From Rhodospirillales bacterium (GTDB lineage: Bacteria > Pseudomonadota > Alphaproteobacteria > Reyranellales > Reyranellaceae): 64,000 nucleotides of DNA. Under the pieces are notes generated by a model. The model had not been told where the DNA came from, did no database searches, and worked only from the letters and a program-made list of their open reading frames with translations. Below, piece by piece: positions 39,020 through 47,820 of the stretch. A program made the position numbers and the translations under genes. Numbering within the stretch: position 1 is the first letter of the stretch; each line of letters begins with the position of its first letter. The stretch spans positions 3,748,501 to 3,812,500 of the forward strand of contig CP064988.1 of the NCBI GenBank assembly GCA_016699855.1. Reading direction: 5' to 3'.

Positions 39020-39105
39020 GGGCGTCTCCGGCGGGATGCGTCGGCCAGAGCGTGGCAAATCCGCGCCGGCCACGCGAGCGCTTTCCGGCGCGCGAGTGGA
39101 GCCGC

Positions 39106-39972
39106 CTATCCCGCCGGCGCGATCGCCACGATGGCGCAGGCCGCCAGCGCCAGACCGGCGAGCTGGACGGTCCGCAGGCGTTCGCGCAGCACGGCGACGG
39201 CCAGCAGCACCGTGCTCGCCGGATACAGCGACGTGAGGGTCGCCACGACGGCGAGGTCGCCGTGGCGGCTGGCGACGAGATACAGCGCGTTGGCGGTGGC
39301 ATCGAGCAGCCCGGAACCGACCGCCGCCGCCCACAGAGCCGCGTCCGGCGCCGGCGCCCGCCGCCATCGCCCGATCGTCGCGACGGCCGCCACCGCGAAC
39401 AGCGTCGAGGAGACCGCGCGCCCGGCGACCAGCGGCCACAGCCCCGAGCCGGGGGCGGTGTGCTTGAGCAGAACGTAGAAGACGCCGATTCCGAGTCCGG
39501 CGCCGATCGCCAGCGCGAACGCTTTGCGCGCCGCGCCGCCATCGGCGTCCGTCGCCGCGCGGTCGGGTTCGTGGCTGACCAGCGCGACGGCGGCCGCGGC
39601 GAGTGCGATGCCGATGGTCGCGACGATCCCGGGATGGCCGGACGTCGCGAACGAGTACAGCACCGGCACCGACAAGGCGCACAGCGCCGTCACCGGCGCC
39701 ACCACGCTCATCCGGCCGGTCGCGAGCGCCTGGTAGAGGAGGGTGATGCCGACGGCGGTCGACAGGCCGCTGGCGGCGCCCCAGAGAAGGTCGGTCCGCG
39801 CGACGGATTCGTACGGTAGCGCCGGCGCCAGGACCGCCAGCGCCAGCAATCCGGCGATCTGGCCGGCGCCAACGACGAACAACGCCGAGGCCCGACGCGT
39901 CGCCAGCCCGCCGACGAAATCGCCCGCCCCGTAGACGGCGGCGGCCAGAAGGGCGAGGACGGTGCCGATCAC
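39106..39972 (-). CDS. EamA-family transporter
   Basis: 288-aa membrane protein with 10 helices and two EamA repeats: AVYGAGDFVGGLATRR in the first, LATGRMSVVAPVTALCAL at the end of the first, and LYPASTVLLAVAVLRERL in the second (the E-R-L signature). Start GTG 39972; there is no ATG near the first helix. It lies 86 bp upstream of the cyclase gene on the same strand. The substrate is unknown. Confidence 0.78.
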   Translation of the reverse strand: MIGTVLALLAAAVYGAGDFVGGLATRRASALFVVGAGQIAGLLALAVLAPALPYESVARTDLLWGAASGLSTAVGITLLYQALATGRMSVVAPVTALCALSVPVLYSFATSGHPGIVATIGIALAAAAVALVSHEPDRAATDADGGAARKAFALAIGAGLGIGVFYVLLKHTAPGSGLWPLVAGRAVSSTLFAVAAVATIGRWRRAPAPDAALWAAAVGSGLLDATANALYLVASRHGDLAVVATLTSLYPASTVLLAVAVLRERLRTVQLAGLALAACAIVAIAPAG

Positions 39973-40213
39973 ACGCCCGCTCCGGCGGATGGCGCGGCGC
40001 GGCGGTGGCAGGGGGCGGGGTCGGACGGCGGCATGGCTTCCGCTAGACCGAAGCGGCCCGCCCGCCAAGCGGCGCGCGTCGTCGGAAGATCGCCGTCGGG
40101 ACACCGGTTGTGGGCGCTCCCTCACTTGCTCCCGCGTCGCGGCTGTGCTTAGTGCCGCTGCCAAGGTGGCCGTCGCAGCGGCCGGCCGCGAATTCCCCTC
40201 CAGGAGCACTTCG

Positions 40214-41182
40214 ATGATCCGTTCCCCGCGCGGTTTCCGCGTCGCCGTTTGGCTCGGGCTGGCCGCCGCGCTCGCCGCCGGACCCGTCCTGGCGCAGACT
40301 CCGCCGGCCGGAAAGCCGCCGGCCGCGACTCCCCCGGCGGCCACGCCGCCCGCCGCGACGCCGCCGGCCGACGCGGTCGTGGCGGTCGTCAATGGCCAGC
40401 CGATCAAGCTGTCCGACGTCCAGGCCGCCCAGGCCCAGCTGCCGCCGCAGTACCGGCAGCTTCCGCTCCAGGCCGTGTTCCCGGCGCTTCTCGACCAGAT
40501 GGTCGACGCGAAGCTCCAGGTCGCCGAGGCGCGCAAGGCCAAGGTGCAGGACTCGGACGTCTACAAGAAGCGCCTCGCGACCCTCGAGGACCGCCTTCTG
40601 CAGGACCAGTGGCTGACCCAGGAGATGGAGAAGCGGGTCACGCCGCAGGCGCTGAAGGACCGCTACGCCAAGAAGGTCAAGGAGCTGCCGCCGGAGGAGG
40701 AGGTCAAGGCCCGCCACATCCTCATCGCCGACGAGGCGGCCGCCAAGGCGATCGTCGAGGAGCTCAAGAAGGGCGGCGACTTCGAGAAGATCGCCAAGGA
40801 GAAGTCGATCGACAAGGCGTCCGGCGCCCAGGGCGGCGATCTCGGCTGGTTCAAGAAGGGCGACATGGTCAAGGAGTTCGCCGAGGCGGCATTCCTGCTC
40901 AAGAAGGGCGAGACCGTGCCGGCGCCGGTGAAGAGCCAGTTCGGCTTCCACATCATCCGTCTGGAGGACCGCCGCGCGGCGCAGCCGCCGACCGAGGCGG
41001 AGATGGAGGAGGAGCTGCGCAACGAGCTGACGCGCGAGACCTACGCCCAGATGATGGAGGGCGTGCGCAAGGCCGCGAAGATCGAGAAGTTCAACATGGA
41101 CGGCTCGAAGATCGTCGAGACCCCGACGCCGCCCCCGGGGGCGCCGGCCGGCGCGCCGTCGGGCGCCCCCGCCAAGAAGTGA
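40214..41182 (+). CDS. Periplasmic parvulin-type peptidyl-prolyl isomerase
   Basis: 322-aa PpiC/SurA-like foldase. Signal peptide at residues 1-28 (AVWLGLAAALAAGPVLAQ), then a Pro/Ala linker with repeated AATPP units, an N-terminal SurA-like helical region (VNGQPIKLSDVQAA), the rotamase domain from about residue 165 (RHILIADEAAAKAIV, GGDLGWFKKGDMVKEF, SQFGFHIIRLED), and a Pro-rich tail. It helps outer-membrane protein folding. ATG 40214 has AGGAG eight bases upstream. Confidence 0.9.
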   Translation: MIRSPRGFRVAVWLGLAAALAAGPVLAQTPPAGKPPAATPPAATPPAATPPADAVVAVVNGQPIKLSDVQAAQAQLPPQYRQLPLQAVFPALLDQMVDAKLQVAEARKAKVQDSDVYKKRLATLEDRLLQDQWLTQEMEKRVTPQALKDRYAKKVKELPPEEEVKARHILIADEAAAKAIVEELKKGGDFEKIAKEKSIDKASGAQGGDLGWFKKGDMVKEFAEAAFLLKKGETVPAPVKSQFGFHIIRLEDRRAAQPPTEAEMEEELRNELTRETYAQMMEGVRKAAKIEKFNMDGSKIVETPTPPPGAPAGAPSGAPAKK

Positions 41183-41364
41183 CGTGCCGCCGCCCGGGCC
41201 GTTCCGGGCGTCGGTTCCGGTCCGCTCCGGCGGGCAGGACGAAAGGCGCGACTCGCGGCGCGCCTGTGGTATAGGTTCCCAGCGGTTCCCGGCGCGTCCT
41301 CCACCGACGCGCCGTTCGCCGTTTTTCCGGACGCGCGATCCGCGACAACCCGCCCCGAGGCGAC

Positions 41365-42603
41365 ATGAGCGCTGCTCCTTCCGTTTCCCCCCTCGCGCCG
41401 AAATCGACGCCCACCCTTCCGCGGATCGCCGGCGTCAAGCTCGGCGCGCTGGAGGCCGGCATCCGGTACAAGGGCCGCAAGGACGTCATGCTGGCGATGC
41501 TGCCGGCCGGCGCGATCATCGCGGGGGTCCTCACCAAGTCGAAGACCGCGTCGGCGCCGGTCGAGTGGTGCCGCAAGAACCTGTCGCGCGGCAAGGTGCG
41601 CGCGATCCTGGTCAACGCCGGCAACGCCAACGCCTTCACCGGCAAGGCCGGCGACAAATCGGTCGAGGAGGCGACGCGCGCCATCGCCCAGGCGATCGGC
41701 TGCCCGCGCAACGAGGTGTTCATGGCCTCGACCGGCGTGATCGGCCAGCCGCTCGACCCGGCGCCGTTCGTCGCGCACGCCGGCGCCCTCATCAAGGCGG
41801 CGCGCGAGGACGGCTGGGCCGAGGCGGCGGGCTCGATCATGACCACCGACACCTTCCCGAAGGTGGCGACGCGCACCTGCCGGATCGGCGACGGCACCGT
41901 GACGATCAACGGCTTCGCCAAGGGCTCGGGCATGATCGCGCCCGACATGGCGACGATGCTCGGCTTCGCCTTCACGGACGCCAAGATTCCGCCGCAGGTG
42001 CTGCAGAAGCTGCTGTCCGACGCGACCGAGAAATCGTTCAACTGCGTCACCGTCGACGGCGACACCTCGACCAGCGACACCTTCCTGCTGGCCTCGACGG
42101 CGGCGGCCCGCCATCCGCGCATCGAGGAGGCGGACGATCCGGCGCTGGTCGATTTCCGCCGCGCGCTCGACGAGCTGATGATCGAGCTGGCGCAGCTCGT
42201 GGCGCGCGACGGCGAGGGCGCGTCGAAGTTCGTGACCATCAACGTCACCGGCGCCACCAGCAACGGCGCCGCCCGCAAGATCGGCCTGTCGGTGGCGAAC
42301 TCCCCGTTGGTCAAGACCGCGATCGCCGGCGAGGACGCCAACTGGGGCCGCATCGTCATGGCGGTGGGCAAGTCGGGCGAGAAGGCCGACCGCGACAAGC
42401 TTCGCATCTCCATCGGCGGCGTCAGGATCACGGACGGCGGCCAGGCCGTGCCGAACTACGACGAGGGTCCGGTCGAGAAGCACATCAAGGGCCGAGAGGT
42501 CGTGATCGACATCGATCTCGGGCTGGGCCGCGGCAAGTGCACGGTGTGGACCTGCGATCTGACGCACGGCTACATCGACATCAACGGTAGCTACCGTAGC
42601 TGA
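41365..42603 (+). CDS. argJ: Bifunctional glutamate N-acetyltransferase / N-acetylglutamate synthase
   Basis: Transfers acetyl from N-acetylornithine to glutamate, recycling the acetyl group in arginine synthesis; the bifunctional form can also use acetyl-CoA. 412 aa. The autoprocessing site is Ala196-Thr197 (MATMLGF), cleaved to give alpha and beta chains. KGSGMIAPDM and the NSPLVKTAIAGEDANWGRI block are diagnostic. Presence of argE as well (52437-54797) makes the deacetylase route redundant. A mutT gene follows 25 bp downstream. Confidence 0.95.
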   Translation: MSAAPSVSPLAPKSTPTLPRIAGVKLGALEAGIRYKGRKDVMLAMLPAGAIIAGVLTKSKTASAPVEWCRKNLSRGKVRAILVNAGNANAFTGKAGDKSVEEATRAIAQAIGCPRNEVFMASTGVIGQPLDPAPFVAHAGALIKAAREDGWAEAAGSIMTTDTFPKVATRTCRIGDGTVTINGFAKGSGMIAPDMATMLGFAFTDAKIPPQVLQKLLSDATEKSFNCVTVDGDTSTSDTFLLASTAAARHPRIEEADDPALVDFRRALDELMIELAQLVARDGEGASKFVTINVTGATSNGAARKIGLSVANSPLVKTAIAGEDANWGRIVMAVGKSGEKADRDKLRISIGGVRITDGGQAVPNYDEGPVEKHIKGREVVIDIDLGLGRGKCTVWTCDLTHGYIDINGSYRS

Positions 42604-42628
42604 CGGCGCGGCGGCGCGCCGACACGCG

Positions 42629-43087
42629 ATGACCGGCGCGGACGATCCGTTCGAGGCCTGTCCCGGCGACGACGCGGCGCCGGGCCCGCGCCGGGTCGTG
42701 CTGGTCGCCGCCGTGGCGTTGATCGACGCCGACGGCCGGATCCTGATCGCGCGGCGACCGCCCGGAAAGGCGATGGCCGGGCTGTGGGAGTTCCCCGGCG
42801 GCAAGGTCGATCCCGGCGAGACGCCGGAGCGGGCGCTGGTGCGCGAACTGGGCGAGGAGCTGGGCATCGAGACGCGCGGCAGCTGTCTGGCGCCGATCGC
42901 CTTCGCCTCGCACGCCTACCCCGATTTCCACCTGCTGATGCCGCTCTACGCCTGCCGCAAGTGGCGCGGCACGCCGGCGCCGCGCGAGGGCCAGACGCTC
43001 AAGTGGGTGCGCGTCGCGGAGCTGCGCGACCACCCCATGCCGCCGGCCGACATCCCGCTCATCGCCCAGCTGCGCGACCTGCTGTAG
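42629..43087 (+). CDS. mutT: MutT-type Nudix hydrolase (8-oxo-dGTP diphosphatase)
   Basis: 152 aa. The Nudix box GGKVDPGETPERALVRELGEELG (G-x5-E-x7-REUxEE) is perfect. FPGG and the aromatic EAL region fit MutT, which removes oxidised dGTP. The first 20 residues are an unaligned tail. It lies 25 bp after argJ on the same strand, a common alphaproteobacterial neighbour. Confidence 0.9.
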   Translation: MTGADDPFEACPGDDAAPGPRRVVLVAAVALIDADGRILIARRPPGKAMAGLWEFPGGKVDPGETPERALVRELGEELGIETRGSCLAPIAFASHAYPDFHLLMPLYACRKWRGTPAPREGQTLKWVRVAELRDHPMPPADIPLIAQLRDLL

Positions 43088-43097
43088 CCGCCGGCGG

Positions 43098-44270
43098 TCA
43101 GGGCCGACGGTTGCGCCGCAGGTCGTCGCGGTCCTCCCACATCAGGAAGTCCGGGCCGAGGCTGGCGATGTCCGGCGCGCCCATCTGCGCCATCGCGATG
43201 TCGACCTCGCGGCGCATGATGCCCAGCGCGCGGGCGGCGCCGGCCGTGCCGCCGGCGGCGGCGCCGTACAGCGTCGGACGGCCGAGGAACACGAACTTGG
43301 CGCCGAGGCAGAGCGCCGCCAGCGCGTCGGCGCCGCGGCGCACCCCGCTGTCGAGCATCAGCGTCGTCTTGTCGCCGACCGCGTCGCGGATCGCGGGAAG
43401 GACCTCGACCGGCGCCGGCGCGCGGTCGAGCTGCCGCGCGCCGTGGTTCGACACCATGATGCCGTCGACGCCCGACAGCGCCGCGCGCCGCGCGTCGTCG
43501 GGATGCATGATCCCCTTGAGCACGAAATTGCGCGGCCACAGGCGGCGGAAATTCTCGATGTCCTTCCAGGTCAGAACCGCCGGCGTCTGCTTCGACGCGA
43601 AGTCGGCGACCTCGTCGGCGCTGGCGCCCTTGGGCGCGTAGGGTTGCCAGTTGGAGAACATCGGCGTGCCGTGGCGAAGGAACTCGAGCATCCACGCGGG
43701 ATGGCGCAGAGCCTCCAGTTTGGTGCCGAGCGACAATTTGAGCGGCCGGCCGAAGCCGTTGCGCGCGTTGCGCTCGCGGTTGGACGACACCGGGACGTCG
43801 ACCGTCACCACCAGCGTCGACAGCCCGGCCGCGTCGGCGCGGCGGATCATGTCCTCGGAGATCGATTTGTCCTTGGCGGTGTAGAGCTGGTACCAGCCGT
43901 GCTCCGGGGCCAGCTTGCCGAGGTCCTCGATCGATGCGGTGCTGCTGCCCGACATGATGAACGGCACGTTGGCGTCGCGCGCCGCCTCGGCCAGCATCAG
44001 GTCGGCGCCGCGGCGGAACAGGCCGGCCAGACCGGTCGGCGCGATGCCGTAGGGACCCGAGTAGGCGCGGCCGAACAGCGTCGTGGTCTGGTCGCGGGTC
44101 GAGACGTCGACCAGGTATTTCGGCACCAGGCGCAGCGCCTCGAAGGCCGCGACGTTGGTGTCGAGGCCGATCTCGTCCTCGACGCCGCCCTCGATGAAGT
44201 CGTAGCAGATCTTGGGCAGGCGCCGCCGCGCCAGCTTGCGCAGGTCCTCGAAGTTCACCACGCCGTCCAT
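43098..44270 (-). CDS. lldD: FMN-dependent alpha-hydroxyacid oxidase/dehydrogenase
   Basis: 390-aa TIM-barrel flavoenzyme of the L-lactate dehydrogenase / glycolate oxidase / mandelate dehydrogenase family. The catalytic His is in VSNHGARQLDRAPAPV; IAPTGLAGLF, DSGVRRGADALAALCLGAK and the FMN-phosphate loop are as expected. It oxidises an L-2-hydroxyacid; L-lactate is the default guess. The symbol is tentative. Start ATG 44270. It is 33 bp downstream of a GMC oxidoreductase on the same strand, so both probably serve one catabolic route. Confidence 0.82.
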   Translation of the reverse strand: MDGVVNFEDLRKLARRRLPKICYDFIEGGVEDEIGLDTNVAAFEALRLVPKYLVDVSTRDQTTTLFGRAYSGPYGIAPTGLAGLFRRGADLMLAEAARDANVPFIMSGSSTASIEDLGKLAPEHGWYQLYTAKDKSISEDMIRRADAAGLSTLVVTVDVPVSSNRERNARNGFGRPLKLSLGTKLEALRHPAWMLEFLRHGTPMFSNWQPYAPKGASADEVADFASKQTPAVLTWKDIENFRRLWPRNFVLKGIMHPDDARRAALSGVDGIMVSNHGARQLDRAPAPVEVLPAIRDAVGDKTTLMLDSGVRRGADALAALCLGAKFVFLGRPTLYGAAAGGTAGAARALGIMRREVDIAMAQMGAPDIASLGPDFLMWEDRDDLRRNRRP

Positions 44271-44303
44271 GGCCGCCGCCTCCCCTATGTCGTTCCGCCG
44301 CCC

Positions 44304-45920
44304 CTACGCGGCGGCCTTGACGCCGGCCTTGGCGTCCTCGCGGATCATGTCGGCGGCCTTCTCGCCGATCATGATCACCGGCGCGTTGGTGTTGCCGGAG
44401 ACCAGCGTCGGCATGATCGAGGCGTCGGCGACGCGCAGGCCGGCGATGCCGCGCACCCGCAGGCGGTCGTCGACCACCGCCATCGGATCGGAGCCCATCT
44501 TGCAGGTGCCGATCGGGTGGAACACCGTCTGGCCGTTGATGCGCGCGAAATCCAGCCATTGCGCGTCCGTCTGGACCTCCGGACCGGGCCGCAGCTCGTG
44601 GGCGCGGTACTTCTCCATGGCCGGGTTCTCGATCACGCGCCGCGCGATCTTCATGCCGTCGACCAGGCACCGCCGGTCGACCTCCTCGGCGAGGAAGTTC
44701 GGCCGGATCGCCGGCGCCGCCAGCGGGTCGCCGGACTTGATGTGGATCGTGCCCTTCGATTCGGGACGCAGCTGGCAGATCGCCACCGTCATGCCGGGCT
44801 GCGTGTCGAGCTTGCGGTCGGCGGCGTTGGCGTAGCTGGCGTGCGCGAAGTGGTACTGGATGTCGGGCCCGGCGACCTCGGGGCGCGTCTTGACGAAGCC
44901 GTGCACGATGCCGGCGGTCAGCGTGAGGATGCCGCGGCCGCGCATGTAGTACTTCGCCAGCTCCTTGAGGAAGGCGATGCCGCGGGTCTGCTCGTTGAGC
45001 GTGATCGGCAGCTTCACGCGCCACGCCATGCGCGTGGCGTAGTGGTCGCGGTAGTTCTCGCCGACGCCGGCGAGCTCGTGGGCGATGGGGATGCCGAACG
45101 ACTTGAGCAGCTCCGGCCGGCCGATGCCCGACAGCTCCAGGAGCTGCGGCGACTGGATCGCGCCGGCGGTCAGCACGACCTCGCCGTCGCAGCGCGCCTC
45201 CACCGTGCGGCCGTTCTGGACGTAGGCGACGCCGACGCAGCGCCTGCCGTCGAGCAGCAGCTTGGTGGCCTGCGCGTTCGTCTCGACGCGCAGGTTCGGC
45301 CGGCTCCGCGCCGGATCGAGGAAGGCGCGCGCCGTCGACCAGCGCTTCCCGTCCTTCTGCGTGACCTGGTAGTAGCCGAAACCCTCCTGGTTCCCGTCGT
45401 TGTAGTCGGCGCACCGCGGATAGCCCTCGGCGACGCCGGCGTCGATGAAGGCGTCCAGGATCTCGTGGCGCTCGTACATGTCGGCGACGTTCAGTTCGCC
45501 GCCCTTGCCGCGCGACTCGTCGCCGCCGCGCTCGAAATTCTCCGACCGTTTGAAGTAGGGCAGCACCGATTCGTAGGACCAGCCGCGGTTGCCGAGCTGC
45601 GACCAGGTGTCGTAGTCGAGCGGCTGGCCGCGCACGTAGAGCATGCCGTTGATCGAGCTGGAGCCGCCGAGCGTGCGGCCGCGTGGAATCGGGATGGTAC
45701 GGCCCTTGACGTTGTCCTCGGGCTCGGTCGCGAAGTTCCAGTTGTAGGTCTTGTCGTTGAGCAGCTTCGAGAAGCCGGCCGGGATCGAGATCCAGAACCC
45801 GTCGTCCTTGCGGCCGGCCTCGAGCAGCAGCACGCGGCACTTCGGATCGGCGCTCAGACGGTTGGCGACGACGCAGCCCGCCGATCCCGCGCCGACGATG
45901 ATGTAGTCGTACTCCGCCAT
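44304..45920 (-). CDS. GMC-family FAD oxidoreductase (choline-dehydrogenase-like)
   Basis: 538-aa flavoprotein. FAD motif IIVGAGSAGCVVANRL at residues 6-21; second signature LTAGAIQSPQLLELSGIG. The C-terminal catalytic pair is His (VFHPIGTCKMG) and Asn (SGNTNAPVIMIGEKAADMI). Closest to alcohol/choline dehydrogenases that pass electrons to quinone, but no betaine aldehyde dehydrogenase is near. ATG 45920 has GGGAGGCAGGGC upstream. First gene of a two-gene unit with the hydroxyacid oxidase. Confidence 0.85.
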   Translation of the reverse strand: MAEYDYIIVGAGSAGCVVANRLSADPKCRVLLLEAGRKDDGFWISIPAGFSKLLNDKTYNWNFATEPEDNVKGRTIPIPRGRTLGGSSSINGMLYVRGQPLDYDTWSQLGNRGWSYESVLPYFKRSENFERGGDESRGKGGELNVADMYERHEILDAFIDAGVAEGYPRCADYNDGNQEGFGYYQVTQKDGKRWSTARAFLDPARSRPNLRVETNAQATKLLLDGRRCVGVAYVQNGRTVEARCDGEVVLTAGAIQSPQLLELSGIGRPELLKSFGIPIAHELAGVGENYRDHYATRMAWRVKLPITLNEQTRGIAFLKELAKYYMRGRGILTLTAGIVHGFVKTRPEVAGPDIQYHFAHASYANAADRKLDTQPGMTVAICQLRPESKGTIHIKSGDPLAAPAIRPNFLAEEVDRRCLVDGMKIARRVIENPAMEKYRAHELRPGPEVQTDAQWLDFARINGQTVFHPIGTCKMGSDPMAVVDDRLRVRGIAGLRVADASIMPTLVSGNTNAPVIMIGEKAADMIREDAKAGVKAAA

Positions 45921-46069
45921 GCCCTGCCTCCCGAATCCGGCGTCGCGTCTTCGCGCCTTGCCCCACCCGTACCGCATCCCGCCGGCGTCGCGAAAGTCCC
46001 GCCGCGGCATGGCTCGGTTACCGGCGGCGCGATGCCGTCCCCCGCGGCGGCTGGACCGCCGTTATTCCC

Positions 46070-46098
46070 TTGATCTCGGCGGCGCATGCGTCTATTGG
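46070..46098 (+). promoter_or_regulatory. Candidate promoter of the metZ leader
   Basis: TTGATC at 46070-46075 and a TATTGG box at 46093-46098 are 17 bp apart. Transcription would begin right at the 5' edge of the riboswitch, which supports the reading; the -10 box alone is a weak match. Confidence 0.35.
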
Positions 46099-46100
46099 GC

Positions 46101-46163
46101 TCTCTCCGAGGGATTTGAGCCGACCGGCTTGCGGCCTCGTTAAAAACCGCTAAAAGGTCGGGC
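46101..46163 (+). ncRNA. SAM-II riboswitch (metA/metZ leader)
   Basis: Matches the compact SAM-II aptamer. P1 pairs CGAGG (46107-46111) with CCTCG (46135-46139). The loop CCGACC (46120-46125) pairs with GGTCGG (46156-46161) to form the pseudoknot. Conserved single strands are present: GATTTGAGCC, GGCTTGCGGCC (where CTTGCAGCC is usual) and GCTAAAAGG. SAM-II is found in alphaproteobacteria before metA, metZ and related genes and turns them off when SAM is plentiful. Here it sits about 95 bp upstream of metZ, with a terminator-like hairpin between. Confidence 0.92.
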
Positions 46164-46173
46164 GCTTCCGAAA

Positions 46174-46204
46174 AAAGCCCCGCCCGCGCCGGTCGGGGCT
46201 TTGT
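46174..46204 (+). terminator. Terminator-like hairpin between riboswitch and metZ
   Basis: Stem AAAGCCCCG (46174-46182) with CGGGGCTTT (46194-46202), loop of 11 nt, followed by GTTG; the T-rich part is partly inside the stem. Its 3' part (CCGGTCGG, 46189-46196) is exactly complementary to CCGACCGG (46120-46127) in the riboswitch loop, so the two folds could compete. It probably serves as an attenuator controlled by the riboswitch. Confidence 0.65.
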
Positions 46205-46256
46205 TGTCGCGGTCGTCCATCGACGGGGCGTGCCGCGCGGCTCGACGGAGGCGAAG

Positions 46257-47477
46257 ATGGACGGCGGATTCAAGGGACGGCGGATCGAGGCGCGGCAGGA
46301 CGCCGACGTGGGCGCGTGGCGGCCGCAGACGCGGGCGGTGCGCGGCGGATTGCGGCGCTCCGATTTCGACGAGACGTCCGAAGCGCTGTTCCTGACCTCG
46401 GGCTACGTCTATGGCAGCGCCGAGGAGGCCGAGGCGGCGTTCTCAGGCGGCCACGACCGCTTCCAGTACTCCCGTTTCGGCAACCCGACCGTGTCGACCT
46501 TCGAGGACCGGCTGGCGGCGCTGGAGGGCGCCGAGGCGTGTCGCGCCACGTCGACCGGCATGAGCGCTGTCTACTTCGCCCTGCTGGCGCTGCTGCGCGC
46601 CGGCGACCGCCTCGTGGCGGCGCGCCAGCTCTTCGGATCCTGCCACTACATCGTCGCCGAGCTGCTGCCGCGGTTCGGCGTCGAGACCGAGCTGGTCGAC
46701 GGCCGCGATCTCGACGCCTGGAGGCTGGCGCTGTCGCGGCCGGCCAAGGCCGTTCTGTTCGAGACCCCGTCCAATCCGATGCTCGACATCGTCGACATCC
46801 GCGCCGTGACCGAGCTGGCGCACGCCGCCGGCGCCCGGGTCGTGCTCGACAACGCGTTCGCGACGCCGGTGCTGCAGCGGCCGATGGAATGGGGCGTCGA
46901 CATCGTCGTGCACTCCGCCACCAAATACATCGACGGCCAGGGCCGCGCGCTGGGCGGCGCCATCCTCGGCCCGAAATCCTACATCGTCGACGAGCTGCAG
47001 CCGATCACGCGCAACACCGGGCCGTCGATGTCGCCGTTCAACGCCTGGATCATGCTCAAGGGCCTCGAGACGCTGTCGCTGCGGATCGAACGGCACTGCG
47101 CCAGCGCCGCGCGCGTCGCCGACGAGCTCGCCGGGCATCCCGCCGTGGCCCGCGTGCTCTACCCCGGCCGCAAGGACCACCCGCAGCACGCGCTGGCGAC
47201 GGCGCAGATGTCGGCGCCGGGCGGCATCGTCGCCTTCGAGCTCAAGGCCGGCAAATGGGCCGCTTTCGAGACGCTGAACCGCCTGCGGCTTATCGACATC
47301 TCCAACAATCTCGGCGACTCCAAGAGCCTGGTCACGCACCCTGCGACGACGACGCACAAGCGTATCGGCGAGGCCGAGCGCGCCAAGCTCGGCATCACCG
47401 ACGGCCTCGTGCGGCTGTCGGTGGGGCTGGAGGACGTTCAGGACATCGTCGACGACCTGGTGCGCGCGCTGGGGTAG
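46257..47477 (+). CDS. metZ: O-succinylhomoserine sulfhydrylase
   Basis: Makes homocysteine directly from O-succinylhomoserine and sulfide in methionine synthesis. 406-aa PLP enzyme of the gamma family. The PLP lysine is Lys223 (HSATKYIDGQG). YSRFGNPT and TSTGMSAVYF are family hallmarks; LTSGYVYGSAEEAEAAF and NLGDSKSLVTHPATTTH mark the MetZ branch. ATG 46257 has GGAGG upstream. The SAM-II riboswitch in its leader agrees with this pathway. Confidence 0.94.
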   Translation: MDGGFKGRRIEARQDADVGAWRPQTRAVRGGLRRSDFDETSEALFLTSGYVYGSAEEAEAAFSGGHDRFQYSRFGNPTVSTFEDRLAALEGAEACRATSTGMSAVYFALLALLRAGDRLVAARQLFGSCHYIVAELLPRFGVETELVDGRDLDAWRLALSRPAKAVLFETPSNPMLDIVDIRAVTELAHAAGARVVLDNAFATPVLQRPMEWGVDIVVHSATKYIDGQGRALGGAILGPKSYIVDELQPITRNTGPSMSPFNAWIMLKGLETLSLRIERHCASAARVADELAGHPAVARVLYPGRKDHPQHALATAQMSAPGGIVAFELKAGKWAAFETLNRLRLIDISNNLGDSKSLVTHPATTTHKRIGEAERAKLGITDGLVRLSVGLEDVQDIVDDLVRALG

Positions 47478-47559
47478 CGGCGCCGCGACTTGTGATTGGC
47501 TCCGCGGCGCGGCCTGTGTTGCGCTGCGGGCAGCCATCGTGTCCGGAGTGCGCCACGCC

Positions 47560-47820
47560 ATGTTCCGCTTCCTCGTCCCCCTCGGCCTGTTGATGGCCAT
47601 GTCGCCGGCCGCGCGCGCTCAGGAGCAGGCGCCCGGCGCCGACCGTTACCGCTGCGAGCGCCTCTACGCGTTGCTCGAGCGCTACGCGCGTTCCGGCGAG
47701 GGCCAGTCGACGGTGACGCTCGACGCGCGAACGGCGCTCCAGCAGTGCCGCGCCGGCGACACCGCGCGCGGTATCCCCGTGATCGAGAAGGCGTTGCGCG
47801 CCCAGGGCTTCAAACCGTGA
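47560..47820 (+). CDS. Small exported protein, function unknown
   Basis: 86 aa. Signal peptide at residues 1-20 (FLVPLGLLMAMSPAARAQ). The mature 66 residues include two cysteines (YRCERLY, LQQCRAG) that could pair, and helical segments. No family recognised. The ATG at 47560 begins at the signal peptide; a GTG at 47539 is the alternative. Its TGA overlaps the GTG of tenA, so the two are coupled. Confidence 0.6.
   Translation: MFRFLVPLGLLMAMSPAARAQEQAPGADRYRCERLYALLERYARSGEGQSTVTLDARTALQQCRAGDTARGIPVIEKALRAQGFKP

Noticed and set aside
42946..45966. Minus-strand open frame of 1006 codons
   Set aside because: Runs in a shifted frame across the hydroxyacid oxidase and GMC genes; no domains, very Arg-rich.
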